57,002 nt of DNA from Verrucomicrobiia bacterium (GTDB lineage: Bacteria > Verrucomicrobiota > Verrucomicrobiia > Verrucomicrobiales > DEV007), in assembly GCA_020439995.1 (NCBI GenBank), contig JAGROY010000115.1:1-57002 (forward strand), read 5' to 3'. Both the position numbers and the translations under genes were made by a program. Shown one piece after another: positions 24,845 to 34,021 of this stretch (position 1 is the stretch's first letter; each line of letters begins with the position of its first letter). The notes below the pieces were generated by a model. The model worked only from the letters and a program-made list of their open reading frames with translations, made no database searches and was not told the DNA's origin.

Positions 24845-25801
24845 TCACTCGCGGTTCTCCACAGGTGTTGGGGGCGCTTCCACTGGCTCATCGTCCGCAT
24901 TTTCATCACGCAGGAGAGTCTGAGCGGCGAAAAGCAACGCATTGTCTAATCCGGAGCGCTCACGTTGATTGGGAGTCACCTGATCCGCCCAGGCCAAGGC
25001 CCCTTCGGCATCGGTCACGCTGATCGCACGCGCCAGGCCTTCCGCAGCCAGCGAGTAGAACTGATCTTCCGGGGCCAGTTGAGCGAGAAACCCACTAGCC
25101 TCTTCGGGTGAGCGTTTTGACCATACAAAGAACGCTTCGATCGTCGCTGCTTCGCGCATCTCTTCGTCTGGAATCGATCCCAGCCAGTTGAGTGCGGCCA
25201 GCGGCTCGGTTGAAATCCATCGCTGCGCGATCCGCGAAACGACGTCGGGAAGATTGCTGACCTTGTCTGGATTCAGCTGGGCCAGCCACTCCGCTGCATC
25301 GCGCGGCGATTCCATGTTATTGATCACGATGTTGGCGAACTGCATCTGCGCCCTGCCCTTGGGTGTTGCCTCCACCCACTGCTGGGCTTCGGAAATTTCA
25401 GACTCGGCCCACGCCTTGAGGACGGCACCAGCCGCACGGGATACCAGTGCATTTTCCTCGGACAGAGCTGCCTTCATGGCCGCGCTTCCATCCAGCTTTC
25501 CCCATTCGCGATAAAAGAGAGGCATCCATTTTTTCCATTGCCCGGGCTCCGCATCGATCAGGTGCTGGCGAACGTCCTCAGGCGCAAACTCCGCCAGTGC
25601 AGCGGTGAGGTTTCTCGCGCTGTCGATTCGTTTGGGCATACTGTTAGTGTGCCGCTCGCTTCTGTGACTTGCGGCTGCCGGCTCCGGCTGCGATTGCACT
25701 TTTGCAGCGTCGGTCTGGCTGTCGCATGCCATTTGGATTCCGGCCAGCAGGCAGATGCTGGCGAGATGAAATCGATTCGGTTGGTGCTTAAGGAACTTCA
25801 T
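24845..25801 (-). CDS. Helical-repeat lipoprotein (D-P-x-x-A-x-x-W family)
   Basis: 318 residues. The N-terminus ends in a lipobox-like LLAGIQMAC (Cys at about residue 26), so a lipoprotein is likely. From residue ~65 a chain of short helical units follows, each with an acidic/alanine/tryptophan core (SEISEAQQWVEATP, ESPRDAAEWLAQLNPD, STEPLAALNWLGSIPDEE, RSPEEASGFLAQLAPED, TDAEGALAWADQVTPN). The unit resembles the repeats of the genes at 46309, 48405 and 56016. These chains are predicted to form alpha solenoids that bind proteins or peptides (inference). It is convergent with the gene at 23880 and lies immediately downstream of the giant B-repeat gene with a 6-bp gap. Confidence 0.88.
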   Translation of the reverse strand: MKFLKHQPNRFHLASICLLAGIQMACDSQTDAAKVQSQPEPAAASHRSERHTNSMPKRIDSARNLTAALAEFAPEDVRQHLIDAEPGQWKKWMPLFYREWGKLDGSAAMKAALSEENALVSRAAGAVLKAWAESEISEAQQWVEATPKGRAQMQFANIVINNMESPRDAAEWLAQLNPDKVSNLPDVVSRIAQRWISTEPLAALNWLGSIPDEEMREAATIEAFFVWSKRSPEEASGFLAQLAPEDQFYSLAAEGLARAISVTDAEGALAWADQVTPNQRERSGLDNALLFAAQTLLRDENADDEPVEAPPTPVENRE

Positions 25802-25807
25802 CGCTGG

Positions 25808-28800
25808 TTAAGGAGCTGGAATAATCCAGGCATCGTTTGCTGACTGTTGCTTAAGAAACATTCCGCGCCCTGCTTTCAACATAACTGCGCCATTCGCATC
25901 GAGCAGGCCAGTGCTGCCGATGGCATTCCAGTGGCTGCGGACGCCGAGTCCAAGGCTGGTGAGGTCACCGTTGAGCAAGTGATAGCCAGTGTAGCCCTGA
26001 GCACCAAGGTTTGCAGGATCGTCGGCCTTCCAGAGTTGAATCTGATCACTGCTTGAGCGGCTCAAGCTTCCGGTGAATCCGTTGGCGATGGTGATTCCCA
26101 GATCGTTCGCTACGGCAACGTTCTCGGGCAACACACCAGCTTGATCCGGTGCTGGCTGGCGATCCGCTGGCCATGAATTCCCTACGAAATTCCACCCGGA
26201 TTTTAATTGGCAGGCCAGGGCGTTTTCTCGGACCATTCCCACGTAGCGAACGGTGAGGCCGCCATTTTGTGGATGAATGAAGAAACCTTCGCACGGTCGG
26301 ATCACGCGGATCTGCCCCTGGTCATCGTACGAAGTACGGCTCGCCCAGCGGGTGACGTCGTCATGAGCACTGCCGTCGTATGCCCAGTAGATATTAAAGC
26401 TGCTTGCGGCATTGAAGAACAGCAGGCGATCGGCGGAAACGTGCGTGTTCGTAGCGACAAAATCCGAGACAGGGAATAGCTCGTCTATCACCCGGTGTTC
26501 GCGCAGCACGATCAACGCGCCAGCGAGATCCGTGAGATCGGCCAGCGCATCTGTGTTGTAGTTGCCTTCAGTGGTGGAAGTGGATACGTCTAAGTTGATG
26601 CGCAATGTCGATCCATCACCGGCGACTGTAGCGGCTTCATCCAACTCAAGGCGATGCCCCTCGTTGGCACCGTCAAGGACTTCGATGTAGTAGTTCTTCG
26701 CTCCGTTGATCAGATCCGCAAACGATCCCGTGCCCACCGATGTGCTGACATCGATGGTTCCTGCTCCGATGTTCACTGAATCAATCGTCCCGCTGAAGCT
26801 TTCCTTTTTCACAAAGGGATCGCCGCAGGTTTCACACTGCGTCCCAACTGTTTGCTCGAACCAGCCGAAGGTTTTCGAATAGTCAGTTTCGCCGTTGATC
26901 GATCCGGAAGTTCCGTCAATGCGCAGGCGCACGTAGCCTTCGCCGCCGTTCATTCCTGCGATCGTTTCGAGATCAGAATGCTTCACGGTTTCGGTGCCGT
27001 CGCCATTGCTGGTCACGGTTACCAGACCGGCAGCAACATTCATGTCCGCAGCGCTTGTGAGCCATTCCACCGTGTCCGGCCCGGTGCCGACGTAGGTATC
27101 GCGTGCTTCCAGCGTGTAGCTGATGTCTGCATGGCTGCCACTCTGGCGGATGAACGATGCCTCGTATTTGCCTGTAACGCTGTTGTACTCCACACAGAAT
27201 GGCGGATGGCTGGCGATCCCAGTCGATGGGTTGAGGCACAGCGCATACTCCAGCAGATTGCTGTAGAGATCACCGTCGCCATTTGCGGTGACGCCGATAT
27301 CGCCTCCGAGAGTTGCCGCGAATTCTGTTTCCCAAGCCTCGAAGTTGGCCAGCGTTTTCTTCTTCAACGGAATGTTGTTATTGATGACGAGCGGATCGTC
27401 TGGATGCAGTGTCAGCTGTGTGTAGAACGTGGTTCCGGTGCCGCTGGTCAGGCTGCCAGTTGTGGCATCTTCACCTGCGCCGAGGCTGTTTGGAACCGGT
27501 GATGAGGTCGGATTGTAGGGAGCCACCGAGAGGTAAGCGGTGTCCACTTCGTAACCCGCTGGAGGAGTGATCGACAGCGTGTAGGTTTGCTCTCCGCTGG
27601 TCGTGTTAGCGACGGTGAACTGGTATTCGCCATCGGCGCCAGTCTTGAGAGTGGTCACCTCTCCTGGCCCGGTGGCGGTCACGCTTCCACCCGGCACAAT
27701 GATGCCACTGCCCGGAATGTAGAAGTATCCCTGTGGATCGAAATCGAGGTCATTGGTCACGCTGTCGCCATCGCGGTCGCCGGTGCCTTCGACCGCATCG
27801 GGAATGTTGTCACCGTCGGTGTCCGCTGCGAATCCAAAGTCGACATTCGCATTTACCTCCCCGGCAGTGAGGGTGATGTCGTATGTTCTGACGCCCAGGC
27901 TGGTGAGGAATCCATTGTCATCGTCATCTGTTGTGTCTGTGTCAGGATCCGGGCTGCCAGGAATGCTGATGAGACCAGCAAGATCCCCCGATGTCAGTTC
28001 CGCCACCGGAATGAACACGAAGTAGTCACCAGGCAGGAGCCCAGCGAAGCCGTAAAGGCCGCCACCGCTGGTGGTAGCAGTACCGACAGGCGTCGCCGAT
28101 GACGGATCATCGCCTGAGCGGAACAGCTGCACGGTAACGTCATCGATTCCCGTTTCCGTTCCGGAGTCGTAGACACCATTGCCGTCAAGATCGTTCCACA
28201 CCCGATTCCCCACCGAGGCATAGCTGGCCGTTGGGAAGAACCCGCTGTCATAGGAATTATCTGTTTCACCCTGAGTCAGGCTGGCAACGAGAACGCTGGT
28301 TCCATTGGAATCCGTATCGACCGTTCCCTGGCCAGTAGGGGTGGCCACGTGATTTGCGGGCACTTCGAAGCTGATGGAGTAGCTGGGATCTGCGCCGCTG
28401 GCACCCGTCGCGGTGTTGTAGTCCTCGTCGGCCAGCAGGTTGGCGAAACTGTAGGCCCCATCGACGGTAGTGGTCACCACGGTGACTGAATCAGTGTTAG
28501 GGTAGACGATGGTGAGGGTCACTTTCGTTCCGTCGGGCACTCCTGTTTCAGAACCCTGGATGCCATTGCCATCGGCATCGACCCATACAAAGTCGCCCAG
28601 TCCTGCTGTCGCCTTGTAGCAACCAAAGTCGGCAGTCGAGTTCGTCGCCCCGCCGCTCACTGTCACGGCGTATCCCGCATCGTTCTGACTGTTGTTGTCA
28701 ATGCCTGCCGTCCCGTCCGAGTGCCAGGATCCCTCCAGCACGCCGGCCACATCGGTAACAACCACGGTGTAGGTTCCATCAGGCAGACCGGCGAACGCGT

Positions 28801-31800
28801 AGTTGCCGCTGCCATCAGTGGTGGCTGTGGCGATGACCGTGCCGGAGGCATCGATCAGTGCCACAGTCACACCACTGAGGTCTCCAGCCTCGGAACCATC
28901 GAGAACTCCATTCGCATCCGCATCTGTCCAGATCGTTCCGGCAATGCTGTTCGCACTGCCTGTTGCGGTGTAGCCAAAATCCTGTGCCAGAGTCGAACCT
29001 CCCAGCGCGTTCAGATCAACGCTTGCCTGATTCACTGGCGCACTGCCATCCGGGTCGATCGTGTTGCTCAGCCCGCTGGGGAGTGTCGATGGATCGATCT
29101 TCAAAATGTACGTGACGGTCGGATCAAGGTCTCCGAATCCGTAGGTGCCATTCGCATTGGTAGTGGTGGAGCTGAGCAACGTTGTGCCATCGGATGCGAA
29201 CAGATTGACCACCACACCGGCGATGCCTTCGCCAGCATCGGCGCTTCCATTCGCAGCGCCACCAGCGCCATCTCCACTGTCGAGAAACACGGTATCGCCG
29301 ATATATCCGTCGCCGATCGAATGACCGGAAGGCGCGAAGCCAAAGTCCTCGTCGTTGTAAACGGTGGTGGTGCCGCTGTTTACCACCACGGTGCTGCGTC
29401 CGTCGAGAGTTGCATCAGGATCACCGGTGGGGCTCCATTGGCTGAGCATCTGAGCGACATCGTTTACCCACAAGGTGTAAGTGCCGTCCGGCAGTCCAGG
29501 GAAGCTGTAGTTGCCACTGCTGTCCGTGGTGTCCGTGGCGATGACGTTGCCACTGCTGTCCAGCAGGACGACGCTCACGCCCGCGATGCCGGGATCCGTA
29601 ACGTCTTTGACTCCATCGCCATCGATGTCCAGATAGACCGTGTCGCCAATGACGCTGCCGCCAGCATCGAGATTGTAGCCAAAATCGGCGTTGAGGAAAG
29701 TGTCACCGGGCGCGACAATGATCGCGGCGGTGGTGATGTTGTCCGTCCCATCTTCTCCAGCGCCGACGCCATCAAGGTCGGCGGTTGCGCTGTAACCGGC
29801 GGGCGGTGTCACGGAGATTTTGTAAGAGCCTACTGCCAGCCCATCGAAGAAATAGTTGCCACTGGCGTCAGTCGTCGTGGTGGTGCCAGTCGCAGTGTAG
29901 ACACCGTCCTTGTCCGGATCCGCAAGAAGACTCACGGTGACACCGCCAATCCCTGCTTCACCGGGATCCTGCACGCCGTCCGCATCGGCATCGTTCCAGA
30001 TGCGATCACCGATCCCACCCAGCGCACCACTCGATGCCGTGTGCGTCTCCGCGACGCTGGCGTAGTTGTAGCCAAAGTCTGCCGTCTGGTGGGCCTCTCC
30101 CACCGCCACAGTGACTGCCGAAGTGTGATCGGGTGCCGTGGCTCCGGTGTCCTCATTGTAAGTCGGGTTCGCCACCAGGCTGGAAGCGAGCGCGGCTCCG
30201 GTCAAGCCAGAGGGCGGCGTTCCTGATACGACACCCGTGTCGATGGTGACATTGTAAGTGCCCTCTGCAAGGTCAGTGAACAGGTAACCACCGTCAGCAT
30301 CCGTGACCGTCCAGACCTCTCCGTCGTCCAGTGCTCCGTTGCTGTTGGCATCGAGAAACACGCGCACTCCGGCGATACCGGGTTCCCCGGCGTCCTGCAG
30401 GCCGTCCGCATCTTCGTCCACCCACAGGCGGTCGCCGATGCTCGCAGCACGCTCTTCGAGAAAATCGTTACCACCGCTGTCTGTGTTGGCGCTTACGACG
30501 ATCGGCGTCTCGTCACCGATGACGTTGTTGTTGGCGCCATCCACATCACTGACAGATACGTAACCGAACGGCTGCACCTCACTCACGCGATAACTTCCTG
30601 CTGGCACATCGGCAAAAGAATACGCACCGGTGCCGAAATCCGTGGTCACGATGTAGTCCTGGAAGCCCGGCTGCGATGGATCGTCGATCGGATTGCCAGC
30701 GGAATCCAGCAGCAGCAACTGCACACCGCCGATGCCGAAATCCCCACCGTTGTCGTTGTCAATATCAGACTCTACGACTCCAGAGATCGATCCATTGGCC
30801 ACTGCCACTCCAGCACTGGAGCTTTCTGGTGTGCCTTGCTGATCACTGGTGGCACTGGCAACGTTTGTGATGGTGTTAAACCCGTCACTATAGTCCACTG
30901 TCGCCGTGTAAGTGATCGACATCGACTGTCCGGGATCGATGATGTAGCCCGTCGCCAGATCAGGCGCAGTCGTTCCAGGAGATCCAGTCTGGGCAATGAC
31001 AAGGTTCGCCGCGATGTTAATATCATCAATGTAGATCGTGTCGCCATCGCCCCCATCCATCGTGGCGGACGAAACGAAACGGATTCGGGCGGTGTCGGTG
31101 AGATAGGTCACAGGAATCGTGATCGGGGCCTGTACTTGATAAGTCGTGTCTGTGGTGGTCGTGGCATCCACACCGCTGATGCGGCCAATCTCGTTCCAGC
31201 CAGTGCCATCATTCGACACTTCGACGGTCACGTAGTCGGCAGCTGCATCGAGGTTCTTTCGGCGGTATTCGAATGCAACGGTCGCGGATGTCATTCCACT
31301 GAGATCGACAAGTCGCTGAGCACCGATGCTCGAAGTGGCATTTCCCAGGATCTGCAATCGTTTGCCTACCCCATCGAGCAGCACTCGGATATTGCCTGCC
31401 GTCGCTCCGTCGGCTTCACCGATCTCCAGCCAGTTACCGCTCCACGCGGGCGCACCACTTGTCGGGGTTCCACCCGTGTAGCCGTCGGAGTTCCAGCCTT
31501 CCGTGATGTTGGTAGTCAATGTTCCCGTCGCAGGCGCACTAACATTGACACCGCTGCCGTAGTCGATTGCTCCATTCGTCAACACATCGCTGACATCGAT
31601 TCCGGTGTGTGTCACTGTGGAATTGTTGAACACATTTACCGTGTAGTCGACGCTGGCGCCGATTCCCACCGGCCCTGCGGTGTCCACTGTCTTGAGAACA
31701 GAGAGGAGGGGCAACGTGTAGCCTACAGAAGGACTCACCGTCGTCGTACCAGTGTTCACGGTCACTGTTTGTGGATCGTTTGCTGTGGTGAGAGCAGATC

Positions 31801-33754
31801 CCGCGGGCAGCGTAGAGTCATTGACATCCAGAATGGTTGAGCCCGTTGGCACATTGACAAAGTAGTTGCCGTCCGCATCCGTTACCACCACCTCGATATT
31901 CTTGGCACTGTCTTCGACAAACACAGTGACGCCACTTAAGTCGGGTTCGTTTGCATCCTGCGTGCCATCGCCATCGATATCGTGGAAAAGGTGGCCGCTC
32001 ACTGCCTGCGGATTGTAGTATCCGATGTCGGCCGCGACTGAGCCACCCGCTGCCACCACCACATCTTGTGGATCATTCGCAGTGGTCAACGAGTAACCGC
32101 TGGGCACCGTGCCATTCACCACGTCCACATTCGTCGATCCAAGTGGCACCACGACACTGTAATTGCCACTGGCATCGGTGGTGACTGTCTGCGTGCCAGC
32201 AGCCGAGTCCGTGATCAATAGATCAACGTTAGAAAGTCCAGGCTCTGTTCCCTTGCTGCCATCATTGTCCCGATCAGAGAACACGTTCCCGGTAAGGACT
32301 GCGCCAGTGTAGCCAAAGTCTACGTCGATCACGTTTTCCGCTGCAGCGACTGTTACAGTACCCTCTCCATCAAGTGCACCAGCAGGGTCAAAGCTTACAG
32401 GCATCGGCGTCGGAAGGTCGGCAGTGTCGATTCCGACGATGTAGCTTCCAGCCGCAGGGACGGGCAGGTAGTAGTCACCATTTGCGTCAGTCGTTGCGGT
32501 GATCGGCTGCACTCCACCGGTTCCTGGGTCGCCGTCTACCGGGTTCCCCAGATCATCGAGCAGCTGCACGAGGGTGCCCGCCAGAGGAGCTTCTCCGATG
32601 CCATTGCCATCGCCATCTAGCACAACGGTGCCGGTGATCGACTGCGGTGCCTGCTCAACAAAGTTGTTGCCAGGCGTATCAGTGTCTGCAACCACCACTA
32701 TCGGATTCTCATCACCGATGATGTTGTTGTTCGCCCCGTCGGTATCGCTGACGGATGTGAATTCGACTGGCTGGGTCTGAACAACTCTGAAGCTGCCGAT
32801 CGGCACGTTTTTGAACGAGTAGTTGCCGCTGGCATCCGTCGTGGTCGTGAACGGTTGCACCCCGGTGGTCAGCGGGGCGGCGTCGATGTCATTTCCTGAT
32901 GAATCCTTGAGGGTCAGGGTGACGCCAGCTATTGGAAAATCTCCGATGCCGTCGTTGTTTGCGTCAGTCGTCACAGAACCTGATAGGGATCCACTGACTC
33001 GGATAAAGGGTTCGAAATCGAAGGTATTGCCGCCGATCAAACTCAAGTCGCCATCGATCGCGGAAAATACCGGGTTGTCACCGCTGACGCCGTCGTCCGC
33101 CGTCGTATTAGACTCCATCTGGAACGTAAGTTTGCCGGTGTTCTCATAGATCAACACGAGGGCACCAGATGGATCGTCTTCGGCGACGTTTGATCCGAGG
33201 CCGGTGAAAAGGTACGCTGTGCCGTTGTTCTCCACCGTTACCCCGGAGGCAGATACCCCATACCCAGCGAAGCCATCCGCACTGAACACGCGTACCGACT
33301 CACTTTGCACGTCCTCTCCATCAACATCGTAGATTAGAAAGCGGAACGCCGGCAACGTCGTCGTAGTCGTAAAAGTCCCGCCGCCCTCGTAGAACTGAAG
33401 ATTGTACGCCATCCCGCCGACCCCCATTGGCAGTCCGTCATCGTGGTAGTAAACGTAGCCAAGATCACCATTCGGTTCCGGAACGGTAGTCGACTTGTAG
33501 TCGGGTACGGAAATGCTGTAGTAGTAGTTGGTGGTAACATTCGACACCGTCACGCGAAGATCGATATCCATCCCCGAGCCGGGAGCCACGTTGATAAAAT
33601 CCAGTGTCGTTCCACTGTATGTCGGGCCAAAATTTGCATTCGTCCCATCCGTCGCCTGAACGAGATTCGCAAAGCTAAGGTCGATCTGCGCCTGGGCCGA
33701 CTGGACGAACAGCACAGCGCATGCTGGAAGGAGCGCCGTGAAGCACTTCTTCAT
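25808..33754 (-). CDS. Giant exported SdrD-type B-repeat protein
   Basis: About 2,648 residues from ATG 33752-33754, chosen because it gives a classical signal peptide (KKCFTALLPACAVLFVQSAQ); an in-frame ATG at 33784 would add ten residues. Domain order: beta domain (to ~250), four SdrD-B-like repeats (~251-685; e.g. GSVTTDANNDGIGDFPIAGV, DASGNYSFKNVPIGSFRV), a DUF11-like adhesin domain (~688-980) split by an inserted jelly-roll-like domain (~750-920), eight more B-like repeats (~985-1970; IGDRLWVDEDADGLQDAGEP, IGDRIWNDADADGVQDPGEA), an acidic D-x-D-x-DG linker and a ~335-residue C-terminal domain (WNFVGNSWP, GYTGYHLLN, KAGRGMFLKQQ). Each B repeat has a calcium-binding-like acidic loop. No LPxTG, PEP-CTERM or T9SS signal is seen. 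A surface or adhesive role is inferred. Confidence 0.92.
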   Translation of the reverse strand: MKKCFTALLPACAVLFVQSAQAQIDLSFANLVQATDGTNANFGPTYSGTTLDFINVAPGSGMDIDLRVTVSNVTTNYYYSISVPDYKSTTVPEPNGDLGYVYYHDDGLPMGVGGMAYNLQFYEGGGTFTTTTTLPAFRFLIYDVDGEDVQSESVRVFSADGFAGYGVSASGVTVENNGTAYLFTGLGSNVAEDDPSGALVLIYENTGKLTFQMESNTTADDGVSGDNPVFSAIDGDLSLIGGNTFDFEPFIRVSGSLSGSVTTDANNDGIGDFPIAGVTLTLKDSSGNDIDAAPLTTGVQPFTTTTDASGNYSFKNVPIGSFRVVQTQPVEFTSVSDTDGANNNIIGDENPIVVVADTDTPGNNFVEQAPQSITGTVVLDGDGNGIGEAPLAGTLVQLLDDLGNPVDGDPGTGGVQPITATTDANGDYYLPVPAAGSYIVGIDTADLPTPMPVSFDPAGALDGEGTVTVAAAENVIDVDFGYTGAVLTGNVFSDRDNDGSKGTEPGLSNVDLLITDSAAGTQTVTTDASGNYSVVVPLGSTNVDVVNGTVPSGYSLTTANDPQDVVVAAGGSVAADIGYYNPQAVSGHLFHDIDGDGTQDANEPDLSGVTVFVEDSAKNIEVVVTDADGNYFVNVPTGSTILDVNDSTLPAGSALTTANDPQTVTVNTGTTTVSPSVGYTLPLLSVLKTVDTAGPVGIGASVDYTVNVFNNSTVTHTGIDVSDVLTNGAIDYGSGVNVSAPATGTLTTNITEGWNSDGYTGGTPTSGAPAWSGNWLEIGEADGATAGNIRVLLDGVGKRLQILGNATSSIGAQRLVDLSGMTSATVAFEYRRKNLDAAADYVTVEVSNDGTGWNEIGRISGVDATTTTDTTYQVQAPITIPVTYLTDTARIRFVSSATMDGGDGDTIYIDDINIAANLVIAQTGSPGTTAPDLATGYIIDPGQSMSITYTATVDYSDGFNTITNVASATSDQQGTPESSSAGVAVANGSISGVVESDIDNDNGGDFGIGGVQLLLLDSAGNPIDDPSQPGFQDYIVTTDFGTGAYSFADVPAGSYRVSEVQPFGYVSVSDVDGANNNVIGDETPIVVSANTDSGGNDFLEERAASIGDRLWVDEDADGLQDAGEPGIAGVRVFLDANSNGALDDGEVWTVTDADGGYLFTDLAEGTYNVTIDTGVVSGTPPSGLTGAALASSLVANPTYNEDTGATAPDHTSAVTVAVGEAHQTADFGYNYASVAETHTASSGALGGIGDRIWNDADADGVQDPGEAGIGGVTVSLLADPDKDGVYTATGTTTTTDASGNYFFDGLAVGSYKISVTPPAGYSATADLDGVGAGEDGTDNITTAAIIVAPGDTFLNADFGYNLDAGGSVIGDTVYLDIDGDGVKDVTDPGIAGVSVVLLDSSGNVIATDTTDSSGNYSFPGLPDGTYTLWVNDVAQMLSQWSPTGDPDATLDGRSTVVVNSGTTTVYNDEDFGFAPSGHSIGDGYIGDTVFLDSGDGAGGAANGSADAGEGIAGVVVNLFASDGTTLLSSTTTNANGTYGFGDLDPTVTYILKIDPSTLPSGLSNTIDPDGSAPVNQASVDLNALGGSTLAQDFGYTATGSANSIAGTIWTDADANGVLDGSEAGDLSGVTVALIDASGTVIATATTDGSGNYAFAGLPDGTYTVVVTDVAGVLEGSWHSDGTAGIDNNSQNDAGYAVTVSGGATNSTADFGCYKATAGLGDFVWVDADGNGIQGSETGVPDGTKVTLTIVYPNTDSVTVVTTTVDGAYSFANLLADEDYNTATGASGADPSYSISFEVPANHVATPTGQGTVDTDSNGTSVLVASLTQGETDNSYDSGFFPTASYASVGNRVWNDLDGNGVYDSGTETGIDDVTVQLFRSGDDPSSATPVGTATTSGGGLYGFAGLLPGDYFVFIPVAELTSGDLAGLISIPGSPDPDTDTTDDDDNGFLTSLGVRTYDITLTAGEVNANVDFGFAADTDGDNIPDAVEGTGDRDGDSVTNDLDFDPQGYFYIPGSGIIVPGGSVTATGPGEVTTLKTGADGEYQFTVANTTSGEQTYTLSITPPAGYEVDTAYLSVAPYNPTSSPVPNSLGAGEDATTGSLTSGTGTTFYTQLTLHPDDPLVINNNIPLKKKTLANFEAWETEFAATLGGDIGVTANGDGDLYSNLLEYALCLNPSTGIASHPPFCVEYNSVTGKYEASFIRQSGSHADISYTLEARDTYVGTGPDTVEWLTSAADMNVAAGLVTVTSNGDGTETVKHSDLETIAGMNGGEGYVRLRIDGTSGSINGETDYSKTFGWFEQTVGTQCETCGDPFVKKESFSGTIDSVNIGAGTIDVSTSVGTGSFADLINGAKNYYIEVLDGANEGHRLELDEAATVAGDGSTLRINLDVSTSTTEGNYNTDALADLTDLAGALIVLREHRVIDELFPVSDFVATNTHVSADRLLFFNAASSFNIYWAYDGSAHDDVTRWASRTSYDDQGQIRVIRPCEGFFIHPQNGGLTVRYVGMVRENALACQLKSGWNFVGNSWPADRQPAPDQAGVLPENVAVANDLGITIANGFTGSLSRSSSDQIQLWKADDPANLGAQGYTGYHLLNGDLTSLGLGVRSHWNAIGSTGLLDANGAVMLKAGRGMFLKQQSANDAWIIPAP

Positions 33755-33932
33755 AACTCTCTGTATTAGAGATGGATATTTCATTTTAGCGGAATAGAAC
33801 GAGGTGTTTTGCCCCTTCTGGCAACAGAACCCAAAAGGATACTGAAGGTTCAGAGCTGTTTAGTTTTTGCTAGTGATAACAATATTACCCATCTCAACCA
33901 TATCAAATCTATTTATCATATTTACTGTAATT

Positions 33933-33966
33933 ATTGATCAGATTGCCTATGTGTCTTATGATCAAT
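33933..33966. promoter_or_regulatory. Inverted repeat between divergent surface-protein genes
   Basis: ATTGATCA and TGATCAAT are perfect 8-bp inverted copies separated by 18 bases. They lie in an AT-rich 267-bp gap between the giant B-repeat gene (minus) and the CotH gene (plus). The spacing of about 26 bp centre to centre would suit a dimeric regulator, but no regulator is identified. A TTGACA hexamer lies at 33982-33987, pointing towards the CotH gene. Confidence 0.35.
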
Positions 33967-34021
33967 TTCTTACGTTCCATTTTGACAATTCTTCTCAAAT
34001 TTGAATGTAAAGAATCTGTCC

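Noticed and set aside
28721..30226. A 501-codon open frame on the plus strand
   Set aside because: It is the antisense of the B-repeat region of the giant minus-strand gene. The sense strand shows clear domain repeats and the antisense frame is an artefact of the GC-rich, stop-poor repeats. The same holds for 30836-31840.
25808..33754. Tandem repeats that might be read as a CRISPR or satellite array
   Set aside because: The repeats are degenerate, 300-400 bp long and in phase with a protein reading frame; they are domain repeats.
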